From contig NZ_JAEHOK010000001.1 of NCBI RefSeq assembly GCF_016236915.1, positions 186,001-250,000 on the forward strand: 64,000 nucleotides of DNA, in the 5' to 3' direction. Origin of the DNA: Salegentibacter maritimus. Its GTDB lineage: Bacteria; Bacteroidota; Bacteroidia; Flavobacteriales; Flavobacteriaceae. A model generated the notes under the pieces. That model was not told the origin of the DNA, ran no database searches, and was given only the letters and a program-made list of their open reading frames with translations. Positions 36,561 to 45,328 of the stretch are shown here, piece by piece. Numbering within the stretch: the stretch's first letter is position 1; each line of letters starts with the position of its first letter. A program made the translations under genes and the position numbers.

Positions 36561-37373
36561 TCAGTTTTTATCAGGAATACTTTGTAAATCTATTTTCCCA
36601 ATAAAATAGGGCCAGTTATTTTCTTCCAATCTTTGGTCTATGGCCTTTTTTAATTTCTTAGTTTCGGCATATTCTATTAAAATTACGGGGACTTTATAAT
36701 TCCTATAAGCTTCTTCAAGTTCGTGTAAAAGTCGTAAATAGGTTTCTTCTTCCCTTAATTGATATTTATTTTTACCGAAATCATAATCGGTTACCACACT
36801 CTCTTTGGCTACCGAATTGATATACGGATGAGTATCTTCAATTATTGATACACCTGCATTCTGCATTAAATAAATCTCAGGGAAAAGAATCTTTACAGTT
36901 TTTAGAAAGTCTAAAAGAGCAGGTTTCTTTTCTGGAGTTGGACCAAATTTGGTATAGTTGTCTATGTTGTCCAAAAACATTCCGTCCAATCCCTTTTTCA
37001 TATTAAATTTAATAATATCCATAAGAGATTTACTGGTCTCCTTATTTTCTATATCTAAAATATGACTATTCCATATATTGTTTTTTCCCAGGGAAAAATC
37101 TTTTATTTCAGGATAATGGGCCGCCGATTCATTGACCTCCCCTAAACTTATATATCCTAATACTGTATTATTTTGCTGCTTTAGTACCTGAATATCCTTA
37201 CTATCGAAATGAGCACTTTCCAATACCACTATTTCATATCCCGAGACATCTTTGGGGTAAAAATCGCCATAAGTAAAAAGTATTTGCTTTTCTTTAGTAA
37301 GTTGCTGGGCTAAAGCCTGGGCAGTTTGGAATAAAATTGCGCCTGTAATCATGAAAATTTTAATAAGATGCAT
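36561..37373 (-). CDS. GH114 endo-alpha-1,4-polygalactosaminidase-like protein (PelA hydrolase domain)
   Basis: A 270-residue exported TIM-barrel hydrolase. The start at 37373 gives a clean signal peptide (MHLIKIFMITGAILFQTAQALA, then QQLTKE); the frame is open 66 bp further into pelG. The barrel shows FTYGDFYP, TVLGYISLGEVNE with Glu79, and KGLDGMFLDNIDNY with Asp135/Asp138, the acidic residues expected at the GH114 active site. This corresponds to the N-terminal hydrolase half of PelA, which trims Pel in Pseudomonas. Here it stands alone, the deacetylase half being fused in another gene of the same operon. It overlaps pelG by 14 bp. Confidence 0.85.
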   Translation of the reverse strand: MHLIKIFMITGAILFQTAQALAQQLTKEKQILFTYGDFYPKDVSGYEIVVLESAHFDSKDIQVLKQQNNTVLGYISLGEVNESAAHYPEIKDFSLGKNNIWNSHILDIENKETSKSLMDIIKFNMKKGLDGMFLDNIDNYTKFGPTPEKKPALLDFLKTVKILFPEIYLMQNAGVSIIEDTHPYINSVAKESVVTDYDFGKNKYQLREEETYLRLLHELEEAYRNYKVPVILIEYAETKKLKKAIDQRLEENNWPYFIGKIDLQSIPDKN

Positions 37374-38973
37374 AATAGTAATAATCCAGGTTTTTAAAGA
37401 AACTGTATGTTTCCTTTGTAGTAAGTAGCATAAACACAAAGGATCCTACCAACATACCTACCACACTATATTCGTAAGAGACCCATCGACTTAGTAAAAT
37501 TCCTATAGTAATATTTACCAAAAAGGCAATCACTATATGTAGCAAAGGCCTTCTATGTTGACCCAGTGTATACAGATATAAAACATTAAGCATACCAAGG
37601 CTTAAAAACAAGTATCCCACACTTCCCAAAATACAAACCCTAAGGCTCAATTCACTAAGATTCTCATCAAAACCCGAAGTATATCCCCAGGGCTGGGTAA
37701 TTAGCAAGTATAGGAAAATTGCAATCCCCAGTGCACTAATTGCAAATAATCGTAAATGTTTAAAATACATTTTTTTCATCTTATCATTAAAGGTTTGAAA
37801 ACTGGAGTACTTTGTTTCCAATTGATGAAAATCCATATGCCTTATATAAGAATGAATGGCGTATTCCATAACTCCTCCTAAAAGAAAGAAAATTAAAATT
37901 GCAAGATCCATCCCTATTTCATAATCCTTTTCGTAGTAAATAATGTAAGGTATATCTCTATTTAAAGTAGAGGACCATGCTACAAGCCTATCCAGAAATA
38001 CAAATGCAAACAAAAAGGTACCATAAAGGAAATAATTAAAATTTCTGTATAAAGAGAGCATAACCTTAGGCTTCTTCTTTTCGGCTTTGTTTTGTTTTAA
38101 CTTAAACTGTAGAAAGAAGTAAATATATCCCACCGAGATTAGAGAAGCGGTAAGAATACCTATCCAATGCACAAAATAGGGATGAATTGCGGTATACCAA
38201 TGTAATGCCAGTGCCAATGCAGTACCTACAGAAACGCTTAAAGATAATACCCACCTTTGTTTTAAAGCATACAAAGGTGCCAACACCAAGAGCAAAAAGC
38301 CGATAAATAAAGCATATAAAAACGTGATTATTACAAAAAGAAAACTATAAAGTGGAACAACCATATTTACCAACAGCGAAAAAATAAAAAAACCTATTAT
38401 AGTAAATGTTCCGTTTATAATAATTTTCCTGGTAGAATAACTAGCCATATGGTAATCTTTATTATACCAATAGTAGGAAACCTGTTTACCTATAACCTGA
38501 ACAAAACCAGCACTTAAAATAAAGCCAAAAATTACTCCCAATACTACTGCCGTAGATTGCAGGTTGTTGAATTTTGAATAGGTCCAGAGCGAAAAACCAA
38601 ATATTATAATAGAAACCACCTGTAGGAAAACAGGAAATAAGTGGATTAATCCAGAACTATAATCTGCAATAAATCGTTTGGTGTTTTTTGTCGTGATATA
38701 TTCGGTAAGCGCTAATCGTTTAAATGTCTTTGCCTCTGCTATACGCTGATTATTGTTTTTAAGGTTTGCCAGGGTAATCGCATCATAGGCCTTATAAATA
38801 TATTTGGAAAGTTGAAAAATATCATCAAAGCCATAGTCCTTTTTCACATCTACCTCCCTAATCCCAAAAGATTCTATGGTAGCAGCTACTACATAGACAT
38901 TTACAGGTTTACCGTTGCGCTCTTTAACAGAAACCACAAGCTTGGCAATAGCTTTAATTTGATCCTTGTTCAT
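37360..38973 (-). CDS. pelG: PelG-like inner-membrane polysaccharide transporter with N-terminal extension
   Basis: 537 residues. The first about 110 residues are soluble and helical (MNKDQIKAIAKLVVSVKERNG, YGFDDIFQLSKYIYKAYDA), with no counterpart in the about 456-residue Pseudomonas PelG as I recall it. Then come about twelve membrane helices with ALTEYITTKNTKRFIADYSSGL before the first one and IIYYEKDYEIGMDLAILIFFL in the middle, typical of PelG (a Wzx/MOP-like transporter). It lies 2 bp after pelF and overlaps the GH114 gene. The extension could replace a missing partner such as PelE; this is inference. Confidence 0.82.
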   Translation of the reverse strand: MNKDQIKAIAKLVVSVKERNGKPVNVYVVAATIESFGIREVDVKKDYGFDDIFQLSKYIYKAYDAITLANLKNNNQRIAEAKTFKRLALTEYITTKNTKRFIADYSSGLIHLFPVFLQVVSIIIFGFSLWTYSKFNNLQSTAVVLGVIFGFILSAGFVQVIGKQVSYYWYNKDYHMASYSTRKIIINGTFTIIGFFIFSLLVNMVVPLYSFLFVIITFLYALFIGFLLLVLAPLYALKQRWVLSLSVSVGTALALALHWYTAIHPYFVHWIGILTASLISVGYIYFFLQFKLKQNKAEKKKPKVMLSLYRNFNYFLYGTFLFAFVFLDRLVAWSSTLNRDIPYIIYYEKDYEIGMDLAILIFFLLGGVMEYAIHSYIRHMDFHQLETKYSSFQTFNDKMKKMYFKHLRLFAISALGIAIFLYLLITQPWGYTSGFDENLSELSLRVCILGSVGYLFLSLGMLNVLYLYTLGQHRRPLLHIVIAFLVNITIGILLSRWVSYEYSVVGMLVGSFVFMLLTTKETYSFFKNLDYYYYASY

Positions 38974-38975
38974 CC

Positions 38976-40499
38976 TCAGTTAAAATCTTTAATCTTAGTC
39001 AGTTTAGCTCTTGAACCTTCAGCCTTCATCATATCCTTATATACATCTTCATACTCCCTTATAAACTTATTTAAGGTAAAGTTGTTTAAGACTTTTTCCC
39101 TTGCACTTTCCCCCATGTTTTTTCTTAGGTCCTCATCTAAAAGCAACTTCGCTACATAGCTTCCAATTTCTTCGGCATCTTTTGGTTTACAGGTAAATCC
39201 GCAACTTTCATCAAGCGCTTCTTTCACACCGCCAACATCGGTAGATACCACCGGGATTCCACAGCTCATAGATTCTATAACAGTATACGGAAAGCCTTCA
39301 GAAATAGATGTTAAAATAGAGATATCACCTTCCAGAAATATTTCCTGAGGATTGTTTCGAGGCCCCATAAACTTAAAATTATCCTGTAAACCTAATTCTT
39401 CGATAAGCTGAAGACATTCCCTGGTGTAATCCGGAACCGCTGTATCATCTCCATAAACCATATATTGCACATTAGGAATGCTGTTTTTTACCACTGCGCA
39501 AGATCTAATCATTGTTAAAATATCTTTTAACTCAAAAACCCTTGCTAAGGCAACTACGGTTGGAACATTTTTTAAATGAGACGGTTTAGGCCCGGGTTTA
39601 AAAACCTCGGGATCTATTCCATTATAAATTACTTTAAATTTTTTAGGATCTGCACCATACCATTTTTCCCATTTTTGATTAAAGGTAGTTACCGAAATAA
39701 TCACATCAGATTTATAATAGGCTAAACGGGCAATAGCCTCGGAGAAACGAATTAGTAAGCTCTTTAAAAAATAAGGATATTCAGATTTATTAATAGCCAG
39801 TAACCTTTCCCTTATAAAAACCCCATGCTCTGTTAGCATGATCTTTGTCCCATATTTATAATTGGCAATAAGTGCGGGAATAAGAGGGAAACCACTTAGT
39901 GTAAGATGCGCAATATCCACCCTGGGAATATTTACAATGGCAAGCGGAATTAGAAATCTATAAATCCAGCGTAAACCCACAGTTATATCTATCAAAGAAG
40001 CATCAGGGTTGCGTTCACCAATAATAAACCTGGCTAGAATATCACGGTAGGTAAGCCAAACATGCTTATTCCTCATGGTTTCTTTAAAATCGTAGTCTTC
40101 AAAGTAAAACCATAATTGATGAAAAATGATATCCAGATCTTCTATTTGTTGGTCTTCACTATATATAAACTCAAGTAAACTTTTAAATAGCGGGATAAAT
40201 TTTTGTTCAACCACCGCATCTGTGGTCCATTCTTTTTTAGCTACTGTTTTATAATATTCTTCTCCATAACTTATATAATCGTAAGGCTCGTCTGGTGTCC
40301 AAAGAGGTACTTGTATAACTTCACTTATGTTGTTACTTAGTTTATACTTTGTTTCCTTTTCAAACGAAGCATTTATGGAATACAACTTAAAATCTATATT
40401 ACCAACCTTGTTACATAAGTGATGTGCCCAGGTTGAAACACCACCACCATTAAAAGGGTAGGTACCTTCTAAAATAAGTAATACGGAGGGCTTCGGCAT
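38976..40499 (-). CDS. pelF: PelF-like GT4 glycosyltransferase
   Basis: 507 residues, the same size as PelF of Pseudomonas, the cytosolic enzyme that polymerises Pel from UDP-sugars. The N-terminus LLILEGTYPFNGGGVSTWAH is the PelF signature for the GT4 acceptor-side loop. SGFPLIPALIANYKYGTKIMLTEHG lies in the middle (about 222-246). The donor-binding site reads SISEGFPYTVIESMSCGIP then VVSTDVGGVKEAL with the E-x7-E pattern. First gene of the operon, with a -7 element at 40517-40524. Confidence 0.9.
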   Translation of the reverse strand: MPKPSVLLILEGTYPFNGGGVSTWAHHLCNKVGNIDFKLYSINASFEKETKYKLSNNISEVIQVPLWTPDEPYDYISYGEEYYKTVAKKEWTTDAVVEQKFIPLFKSLLEFIYSEDQQIEDLDIIFHQLWFYFEDYDFKETMRNKHVWLTYRDILARFIIGERNPDASLIDITVGLRWIYRFLIPLAIVNIPRVDIAHLTLSGFPLIPALIANYKYGTKIMLTEHGVFIRERLLAINKSEYPYFLKSLLIRFSEAIARLAYYKSDVIISVTTFNQKWEKWYGADPKKFKVIYNGIDPEVFKPGPKPSHLKNVPTVVALARVFELKDILTMIRSCAVVKNSIPNVQYMVYGDDTAVPDYTRECLQLIEELGLQDNFKFMGPRNNPQEIFLEGDISILTSISEGFPYTVIESMSCGIPVVSTDVGGVKEALDESCGFTCKPKDAEEIGSYVAKLLLDEDLRKNMGESAREKVLNNFTLNKFIREYEDVYKDMMKAEGSRAKLTKIKDFN

Positions 40500-40516
40500 T
40501 AAATTATCTTTTAATT

Positions 40517-40524
40517 CAAAAATA
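40517..40524 (-). promoter_or_regulatory. -7 element of the pel-like operon
   Basis: On the minus strand TATTTTTG (40524 down to 40517) fits TAnnTTTG, 17 bp before pelF. No TTG is at the usual distance. The 210-bp gap also holds the divergent promoter at 40682. Confidence 0.45.
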
Positions 40525-40681
40525 TAGGAAAAAATGTCATTTATACACTTCCAAACCAGAAATTATAAGCGCCTTTCCAGCTATTAAACTTTTTTCAATG
40601 AAACTTCTTTAGCGTTAAAAAATATGGCTTTTTAAGCATAATAAATACAAAATCCACAATTAATCGTTTGGTAATTTCACA

Positions 40682-40689
40682 TATCTTTG
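40682..40689 (+). promoter_or_regulatory. -7 element of the divergent GH114/TM1410-like gene
   Basis: TATCTTTG fits TAnnTTTG, 20 bp before the ATG at 40710. No convincing TTG is seen upstream. Confidence 0.5.
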
Positions 40690-40709
40690 CCTTAAATTTC
40701 AATAAGTAA

Positions 40710-41669
40710 ATGAATTTAGCCCGAATTCCAATATTTATTTTTAGTTGTTTACTCATTTTATGTCAGAATAGCACAGCTCAAGAGGTAAATTACCGCCAGC
40801 AGATGCGAAATTTAGTTATTGAAATTAGTGAAAACGCAAAAGCTAAAAATGAGAATTTCCTTGTAATTCCCCAAAATGGTATAGAACTCATACTTTCCGA
40901 ATCCAAAAATCCCGCTTTAAACTATTTGAAAGCTATAGACGCGGTAGGACAGGAAGATCTATTTTATGGTTACCCTGAGTTTAACCAACCTACCCCTAAG
41001 CCAGACATCACTTATTTGCTAAAGCATCTTGAAATTGCAAAAAATCAGGGAAAAGGAGTATTGGTAACAGATTATTGCTCTACTTCCCAAAAAATAGCCA
41101 ATTCCTTCTGTTTAAATAAAAAAAATGAATTTATCTCTTTTGCAGCCACTCGAAGGGAATTAGATGAAATCCCGGACTATGCCATTTTTAATGAAAATAA
41201 AGCAGATATAAATCATATTTCTGAAGCTAAGAATTTTCTGTACCTGCTCAATTACGCCAATTATCCAGGCAAAAAAGATCTTATAGCTGAAATTGCATTC
41301 ACCAATTACGATTTAATTATTATAGACTTGTTTTTTAATAAGGAAGCTTTCACTGCTGAAGAAATAAAGAAATTAAAAAAGAAAAAAAATGGTGGAGACC
41401 GACTGGTAATTGCCTATATGTCTATTGGCGAGGCAGAAGAATATAGGTATTACTGGAAAGACTCCTGGAACAAAAATCCCCCAACCTGGTTAGCGGAAGA
41501 GAACCCATATTGGAGCGGGAATTTTAAAGTAAAATATTGGCATCCCGAATGGAAAGGACATATATACAGGAATAAAGATGCTTATTTAAAAAAAATAGTT
41601 AATCTTGGCTTCGATGGGGTCTATCTGGATATTATAGATGCTTATCAATATTTTGAAGCAAGTAATTAA
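40710..41669 (+). CDS. Exported GH114/TM1410-type putative glycoside hydrolase
   Basis: 319 residues with a signal peptide ending in ...NSTAQ. The sequence follows the MJ1477/TM1410 (endo-alpha-1,4-polygalactosaminidase-like) pattern: NFLVIPQNGIEL, GVLVTDYCS, FAATRRELDEIPDY, FTNYDLIIIDLFF, YMSIGEAEEYRYYW, WLAEENPYWSGNFKVKYW and GFDGVYLDIIDAYQYF near the end, with acidic residues as in GH114. It diverges from the pel-like operon, so it may trim the same polymer. It is not closely similar to the smaller GH114 protein in the operon. Confidence 0.82.
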   Translation: MNLARIPIFIFSCLLILCQNSTAQEVNYRQQMRNLVIEISENAKAKNENFLVIPQNGIELILSESKNPALNYLKAIDAVGQEDLFYGYPEFNQPTPKPDITYLLKHLEIAKNQGKGVLVTDYCSTSQKIANSFCLNKKNEFISFAATRRELDEIPDYAIFNENKADINHISEAKNFLYLLNYANYPGKKDLIAEIAFTNYDLIIIDLFFNKEAFTAEEIKKLKKKKNGGDRLVIAYMSIGEAEEYRYYWKDSWNKNPPTWLAEENPYWSGNFKVKYWHPEWKGHIYRNKDAYLKKIVNLGFDGVYLDIIDAYQYFEASN

Positions 41670-41734
41670 TTTTCTTTCCCCTTAAATAAGCATTAAACTA
41701 AGCCCAGAATTTTAGAACAATTCGAGCAAATAAG

Positions 41735-41742
41735 TATCTTTG
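41735..41742 (+). promoter_or_regulatory. -7 element of rmuC
   Basis: TATCTTTG fits TAnnTTTG, 19 bp before the rmuC start codon. Confidence 0.45.
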
Positions 41743-41761
41743 GGAAAACTGCTAATTTCCC

Positions 41762-43162
41762 ATGATTAACTACCTACTTGTTACTGCCATTTTTATTGCT
41801 CTCTTCCTCGGAATTTACTTTGGCAAACTAATTTCTGGTTTGAAAAGTAAAAATAAGGAAGCTGTTTTAGAGGAAAAAAACAATCAACTATTACTTCAGG
41901 TAGAAGAAATTAAAACCCAACTAAACAACAATTTAAACAATTATAAGGCTGAAATTTCAGAACTACAAAATAAAGCCCAAATACAATCTGAAAAAATAGA
42001 GAACGAGCGTGAAGAAATACGCCGCGAAAAAGATTTTCTTAATACTGAACTAACAAAAAGAAACGCCGAGTTTAGAAACCTGGAGCTTAAAAACAAAGAA
42101 CAAAAGGTCGAGGTTGAGAAACTTCAGCAAAAATTTGAAAAAGAATTTGAAAACCTTGCCAATAAAATTCTGGAGCAAAAGTCAGAAAAATTCACACTTC
42201 AGAATAAAGAAAACATTCAGAATTTATTAAATCCTTTGCAGGAGAAAATCCTTCATTTTGAAAAGCGTATCGAAGAAGGAAATAAAGAAAGCATAGACCG
42301 CCACGCCATGTTAAGGCAACAAATTATTGGTCTTAAAGAGCTTAATGAGCAAATGAGCAAGGAGGCCACCAACTTAACCAAAGCTCTTAAAGGCGATACC
42401 AAAACCCAGGGGAACTGGGGCGAAATGATCTTAGAGCGTGTTCTGGAGCGCAGCGGACTTAAAAAAGGAAGTGAATATTCAGTTCAACAAAGTTTTACCA
42501 ATGCCGATGGCAAAAGGGTTTTACCCGATGTGGTGATTAACCTACCCGGTGACAAAAAAATGATTGTAGATTCTAAAGTTTCGCTTAATGCTTACGAACG
42601 TTATAGCAATGAAACTCGCGAAGAAGAAAGCAAAAAGCATTTAAAAAATCATTTAACCGCCATAAAAAACCGTATCAACGAGCTAAGCAATAAAAATTAC
42701 CACCAGTTATACCAAATGGAGAGCCCAGATTTTGTTTTGCTTTTTATCCCTATAGAAGCTGCTTTTGCCGTTGCTTCCAACGAATATCCTGGATTGTATG
42801 CTGAAGCATTTGATAGAAATATTATTTTGGTGACCCCCACCACCCTACTGGCTGTGTTAAAAACCATAGATAGTATGTGGCAAAACGAAAAGCAAAAACA
42901 AAATGCAATCGCTATCGCAACACAGGCCGGTGCATTATACGATTCCTTTACTGCTTTAACCGAAGAACTCACAAAAATAGGCAGGCAATTGGGAACTGTA
43001 CAAAATTCTTATGATGTAGCCATGAAAAAGCTTACAGGCAAGGGGAATTTACTACGAAGAGTAGAAAATCTTAAAAAACTTGGTGCGAAAGCCAGCAAAC
43101 AAATAGATCATAAAATGCTATCGACTATAGAAGAGAGCGATATTGAAGAACCCAACAAATAG
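41762..43162 (+). CDS. rmuC: DNA recombination protein RmuC
   Basis: 466 residues. An N-terminal membrane helix (LLVTAIFIALFLGIYFG) is followed by a long coiled coil (about 25-190, heptad-rich, KNNQLLLQVEEIKTQL). The RmuC domain includes GDTKTQGNWGEMILERVLERSG, LPDVVINLPGDKKMIVDSKVSL, FIPIEAAFAVA and LVTPTTLLAVLKTI, with the acidic residues of a PD-(D/E)xK-like nuclease fold. RmuC limits inversions at inverted repeats in E. coli. Monocistronic. Confidence 0.94.
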   Translation: MINYLLVTAIFIALFLGIYFGKLISGLKSKNKEAVLEEKNNQLLLQVEEIKTQLNNNLNNYKAEISELQNKAQIQSEKIENEREEIRREKDFLNTELTKRNAEFRNLELKNKEQKVEVEKLQQKFEKEFENLANKILEQKSEKFTLQNKENIQNLLNPLQEKILHFEKRIEEGNKESIDRHAMLRQQIIGLKELNEQMSKEATNLTKALKGDTKTQGNWGEMILERVLERSGLKKGSEYSVQQSFTNADGKRVLPDVVINLPGDKKMIVDSKVSLNAYERYSNETREEESKKHLKNHLTAIKNRINELSNKNYHQLYQMESPDFVLLFIPIEAAFAVASNEYPGLYAEAFDRNIILVTPTTLLAVLKTIDSMWQNEKQKQNAIAIATQAGALYDSFTALTEELTKIGRQLGTVQNSYDVAMKKLTGKGNLLRRVENLKKLGAKASKQIDHKMLSTIEESDIEEPNK

Positions 43163-43286
43163 ACTAACTTGCAACCAATTTCAAATTAGGAAAGCAGAAA
43201 GATTATTTTGATTTCCAGGCAAACCCTGGATTTTTTAAACTCGATTATCAAACGAAAAAATACTTAGCTATCAAAACATCGAAAAA

Positions 43287-43655
43287 ATGAAAAAGACACT
43301 TTTTGGAATTTTAGGAGTCATTATACTTCTTTTTATCGCCTGGTTTGCTTTTATCTATTTTGTGCCCTACAGCGAGGGCACAAGAAGCGGTGAACTTATA
43401 AAATTCAGTAAAAAAGGCGTTATTGCCAAAACCTGGGAAGGTGAAATTAGCCAGGGAATTAGCGGTGCGCAAATCTTCCAGTTTTCGGTTTTAGATAATA
43501 ACCAGGAGGTTATTCAAGCTCTCCAGGAAAACGAAGGCAATTATGTTAAGCTTAAATATAAAGAGCGCTACGCTACCTTCTTTTTTTGGGGAGACACCAA
43601 ATATTTTATAACCCAGGTAGAAGAAGCCCAATCCCCACATTTTAGAGACAGATAA
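43287..43655 (+). CDS. Small membrane-anchored protein of unknown function
   Basis: 122 residues with one N-terminal membrane helix (TLFGILGVIILLFIAWFAFIYFV), then a beta-rich soluble part (EGTRSGELIKFSKKGVIAKTWEGEI..FQFSV and YVKLKYKERYATFFFWGDTKYF). Homologues in Flavobacteria are sometimes labelled 6-phosphogluconate dehydrogenase in databases, but nothing here supports that enzyme. It is 2 bp upstream of the thioesterase gene, so the two are likely co-transcribed. Confidence 0.75.
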   Translation: MKKTLFGILGVIILLFIAWFAFIYFVPYSEGTRSGELIKFSKKGVIAKTWEGEISQGISGAQIFQFSVLDNNQEVIQALQENEGNYVKLKYKERYATFFFWGDTKYFITQVEEAQSPHFRDR

Positions 43656-43657
43656 TT

Positions 43658-44200
43658 ATGGGCCATTTTAAAAAAGTAAAAGATTCACAGGTAGATATTT
43701 CAGAATTAATGCTGCCTTCACACTCAAACTTTAACGGTAAAATTCACGGAGGTTACATTCTATCCCTTATGGACCGTATTGCATTTGCCTGCGCCTCTAA
43801 ACATTCGGGTGCATATTGCGTAACGGCCAGTGTAGATACGGTAGACTTCTTAAAACCTATAGAAATTGGCGAGTTGGTAACTATGAAAGCCTCGGTAAAT
43901 TACGTAGGTAACAGTTCTATGGTTATCGGGATTCGGGTTGAAGCCGAAAATATTAGAACAGGAATAAAAAAACATTGTAATTCTTCTTATTTTACGATGG
44001 TTGCCAAAGATAAAGATGGAAAATCTATTGCCGTACCAGGATTACACCTAACTACCGATGACGATATTAGACGTTTTGCCAAAAGTATAAAGCGAAATAA
44101 AATGACGATAAATAGAAAACAAGAATTCAGCGAAACCGATTTTTCTTCAGAAGAATATGTGCATTTATTAGAGAATTATAAGGTTAAAATAGATAAATAG
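43658..44200 (+). CDS. Acyl-CoA thioesterase (hotdog fold)
   Basis: 180 residues. The hotdog signature is HGGYILSLMDRIAFACASKHSG (about 30-51, in part), followed by VTASVDTVDFLKPIEIGELV and YVGNSSMVIGIRVEAEN, as in YciA/BFIT-type thioesterases that hydrolyse acyl-CoA. Catalytic Asp may be that in SLMDRI. The chain length preference cannot be told. Second gene of a likely three-gene set with the small membrane protein and the transporter that follows 8 bp later. Confidence 0.88.
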   Translation: MGHFKKVKDSQVDISELMLPSHSNFNGKIHGGYILSLMDRIAFACASKHSGAYCVTASVDTVDFLKPIEIGELVTMKASVNYVGNSSMVIGIRVEAENIRTGIKKHCNSSYFTMVAKDKDGKSIAVPGLHLTTDDDIRRFAKSIKRNKMTINRKQEFSETDFSSEEYVHLLENYKVKIDK

Positions 44201-44208
44201 CTTGGCAA

Positions 44209-45168
44209 TTGAAGTTTAACGGATTTATAGCAGCCATTTTTTTAGCGATCCTTATCGCCTATTTATTTCCTGAAGGTGTCGTGCTTTTCCCACTTAAAAC
44301 CATCACGGATATTGGAATTGGATTTATCTTTTTATTCTACGGATTAAAATTATCTCCAACAGAATTTAAACTGGGCTTTTTAAATTATAAAGTTCATATT
44401 GTGATTCAATTGACCACATTTGTAGTGTTTCCGTTACTCACACTCTTATGCCTACCACTTTTTGAAAACGGAACCGCTTCAAACCTTTGGATTGCCCTGT
44501 TTTTTCTTGGCACCCTTCCTTCTACCGTTTCATCTTCAATTGTAATGGTTTCCCTGGCAAAAGGCAATTTACCTACCGCGATCTTTAACGCCAGTCTTTC
44601 AGGAATAATAGGGATTTTTGTAACTCCAATTTGGTTAAGTTTTTTTCTTAGCCATAATGCCAGTTTTGAGTTTTTAGATGTACTTTTAAAATTATTCCTA
44701 CAAATAATTCTTCCTTTAATTCTGGGGTTAATCCTGCAAAAATTTCTTGGTGAATTCGCTAGAAAACATACTAAAAAACTTAGCCTGATAGACAAAACTA
44801 CCATTATACTAATTGTTTACTCCAGCTTTAGTAACTCCTTCTCCTCCAATATTTTTAGCAGTGTAGCAACCCAGGATTTATTAAAACTCAGTGGAATAGT
44901 GGTTATACTCTTTTTTGTAGTTTATTTTGGACTGGCTTTACTCAGTAATTTTTTAGGATTTAAGATTGAAGATAAGATTACTGCACAATTTTGTGGCACA
45001 AAAAAATCACTTGTTCATGGCTCTGTAATGGTAAAAGTGATTTTTGGAAATGCCGCCAATACCGGGCTTTTACTTTTACCCATTATGATCTACCATTCCC
45101 TGCAGTTAATATTAATTGCTTTTTATGCTGAAAAATACCGAAAACGGGTATTGCGTGCTGAAACTTAA
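44209..45168 (+). CDS. Bile acid:sodium symporter family transporter (YfeH-like BASS)
   Basis: 319 residues with about ten membrane helices. KTITDIGIGFIFLFYGLKLSPTEF at the second helix, LPSTVSSSIVMVSLAKGN and the CGTKKSLVHGS motif near residue 265 are typical for the SBF-like (YfeH/PF13593) branch of BASS transporters. The substrate is unknown. The start is TTG at 44209, 8 bp past the thioesterase stop; no better start is visible. Confidence 0.88.
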   Translation: MKFNGFIAAIFLAILIAYLFPEGVVLFPLKTITDIGIGFIFLFYGLKLSPTEFKLGFLNYKVHIVIQLTTFVVFPLLTLLCLPLFENGTASNLWIALFFLGTLPSTVSSSIVMVSLAKGNLPTAIFNASLSGIIGIFVTPIWLSFFLSHNASFEFLDVLLKLFLQIILPLILGLILQKFLGEFARKHTKKLSLIDKTTIILIVYSSFSNSFSSNIFSSVATQDLLKLSGIVVILFFVVYFGLALLSNFLGFKIEDKITAQFCGTKKSLVHGSVMVKVIFGNAANTGLLLLPIMIYHSLQLILIAFYAEKYRKRVLRAET

Positions 45169-45212
45169 GAAAATACTGCTTAGATGTAAGTTTATGCTGA
45201 TTCTTGTTAGAT

Positions 45213-45312
45213 GCAGAAACAAGTTCAACATGACGATTTACTCAATAATAGTAATATCATCAAATTAGACCTCCTAATAAATTTCGGAGCTAGCTTTGAA
45301 TCAGGATGACAT
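45213..45312. repeat. Dispersed GAAACAAGTTCA/TGACG palindrome fragments
   Basis: GCAGAAACAAGTTCAACATG then ACGA (45213-45236) and a second piece ending TTTGAATCAGGATGACATT (to 45312) resemble the arms of the hairpin at 45831-45897 and the purB-linked one. They fill the gap between the transporter and the convergent DUF423 gene, with CTCC/GGAG arms in between. Confidence 0.5.
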
Positions 45313-45328
45313 TTATATCTTAAAACAT

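Noticed and set aside
37374-37439. Upstream start for the GH114 gene inside pelG
   Set aside because: It would put 22 residues before the signal peptide and enlarge the overlap with pelG.
43287-43655. Annotation as 6-phosphogluconate dehydrogenase
   Set aside because: 122 residues with one membrane helix and no Rossmann motif cannot be this enzyme.
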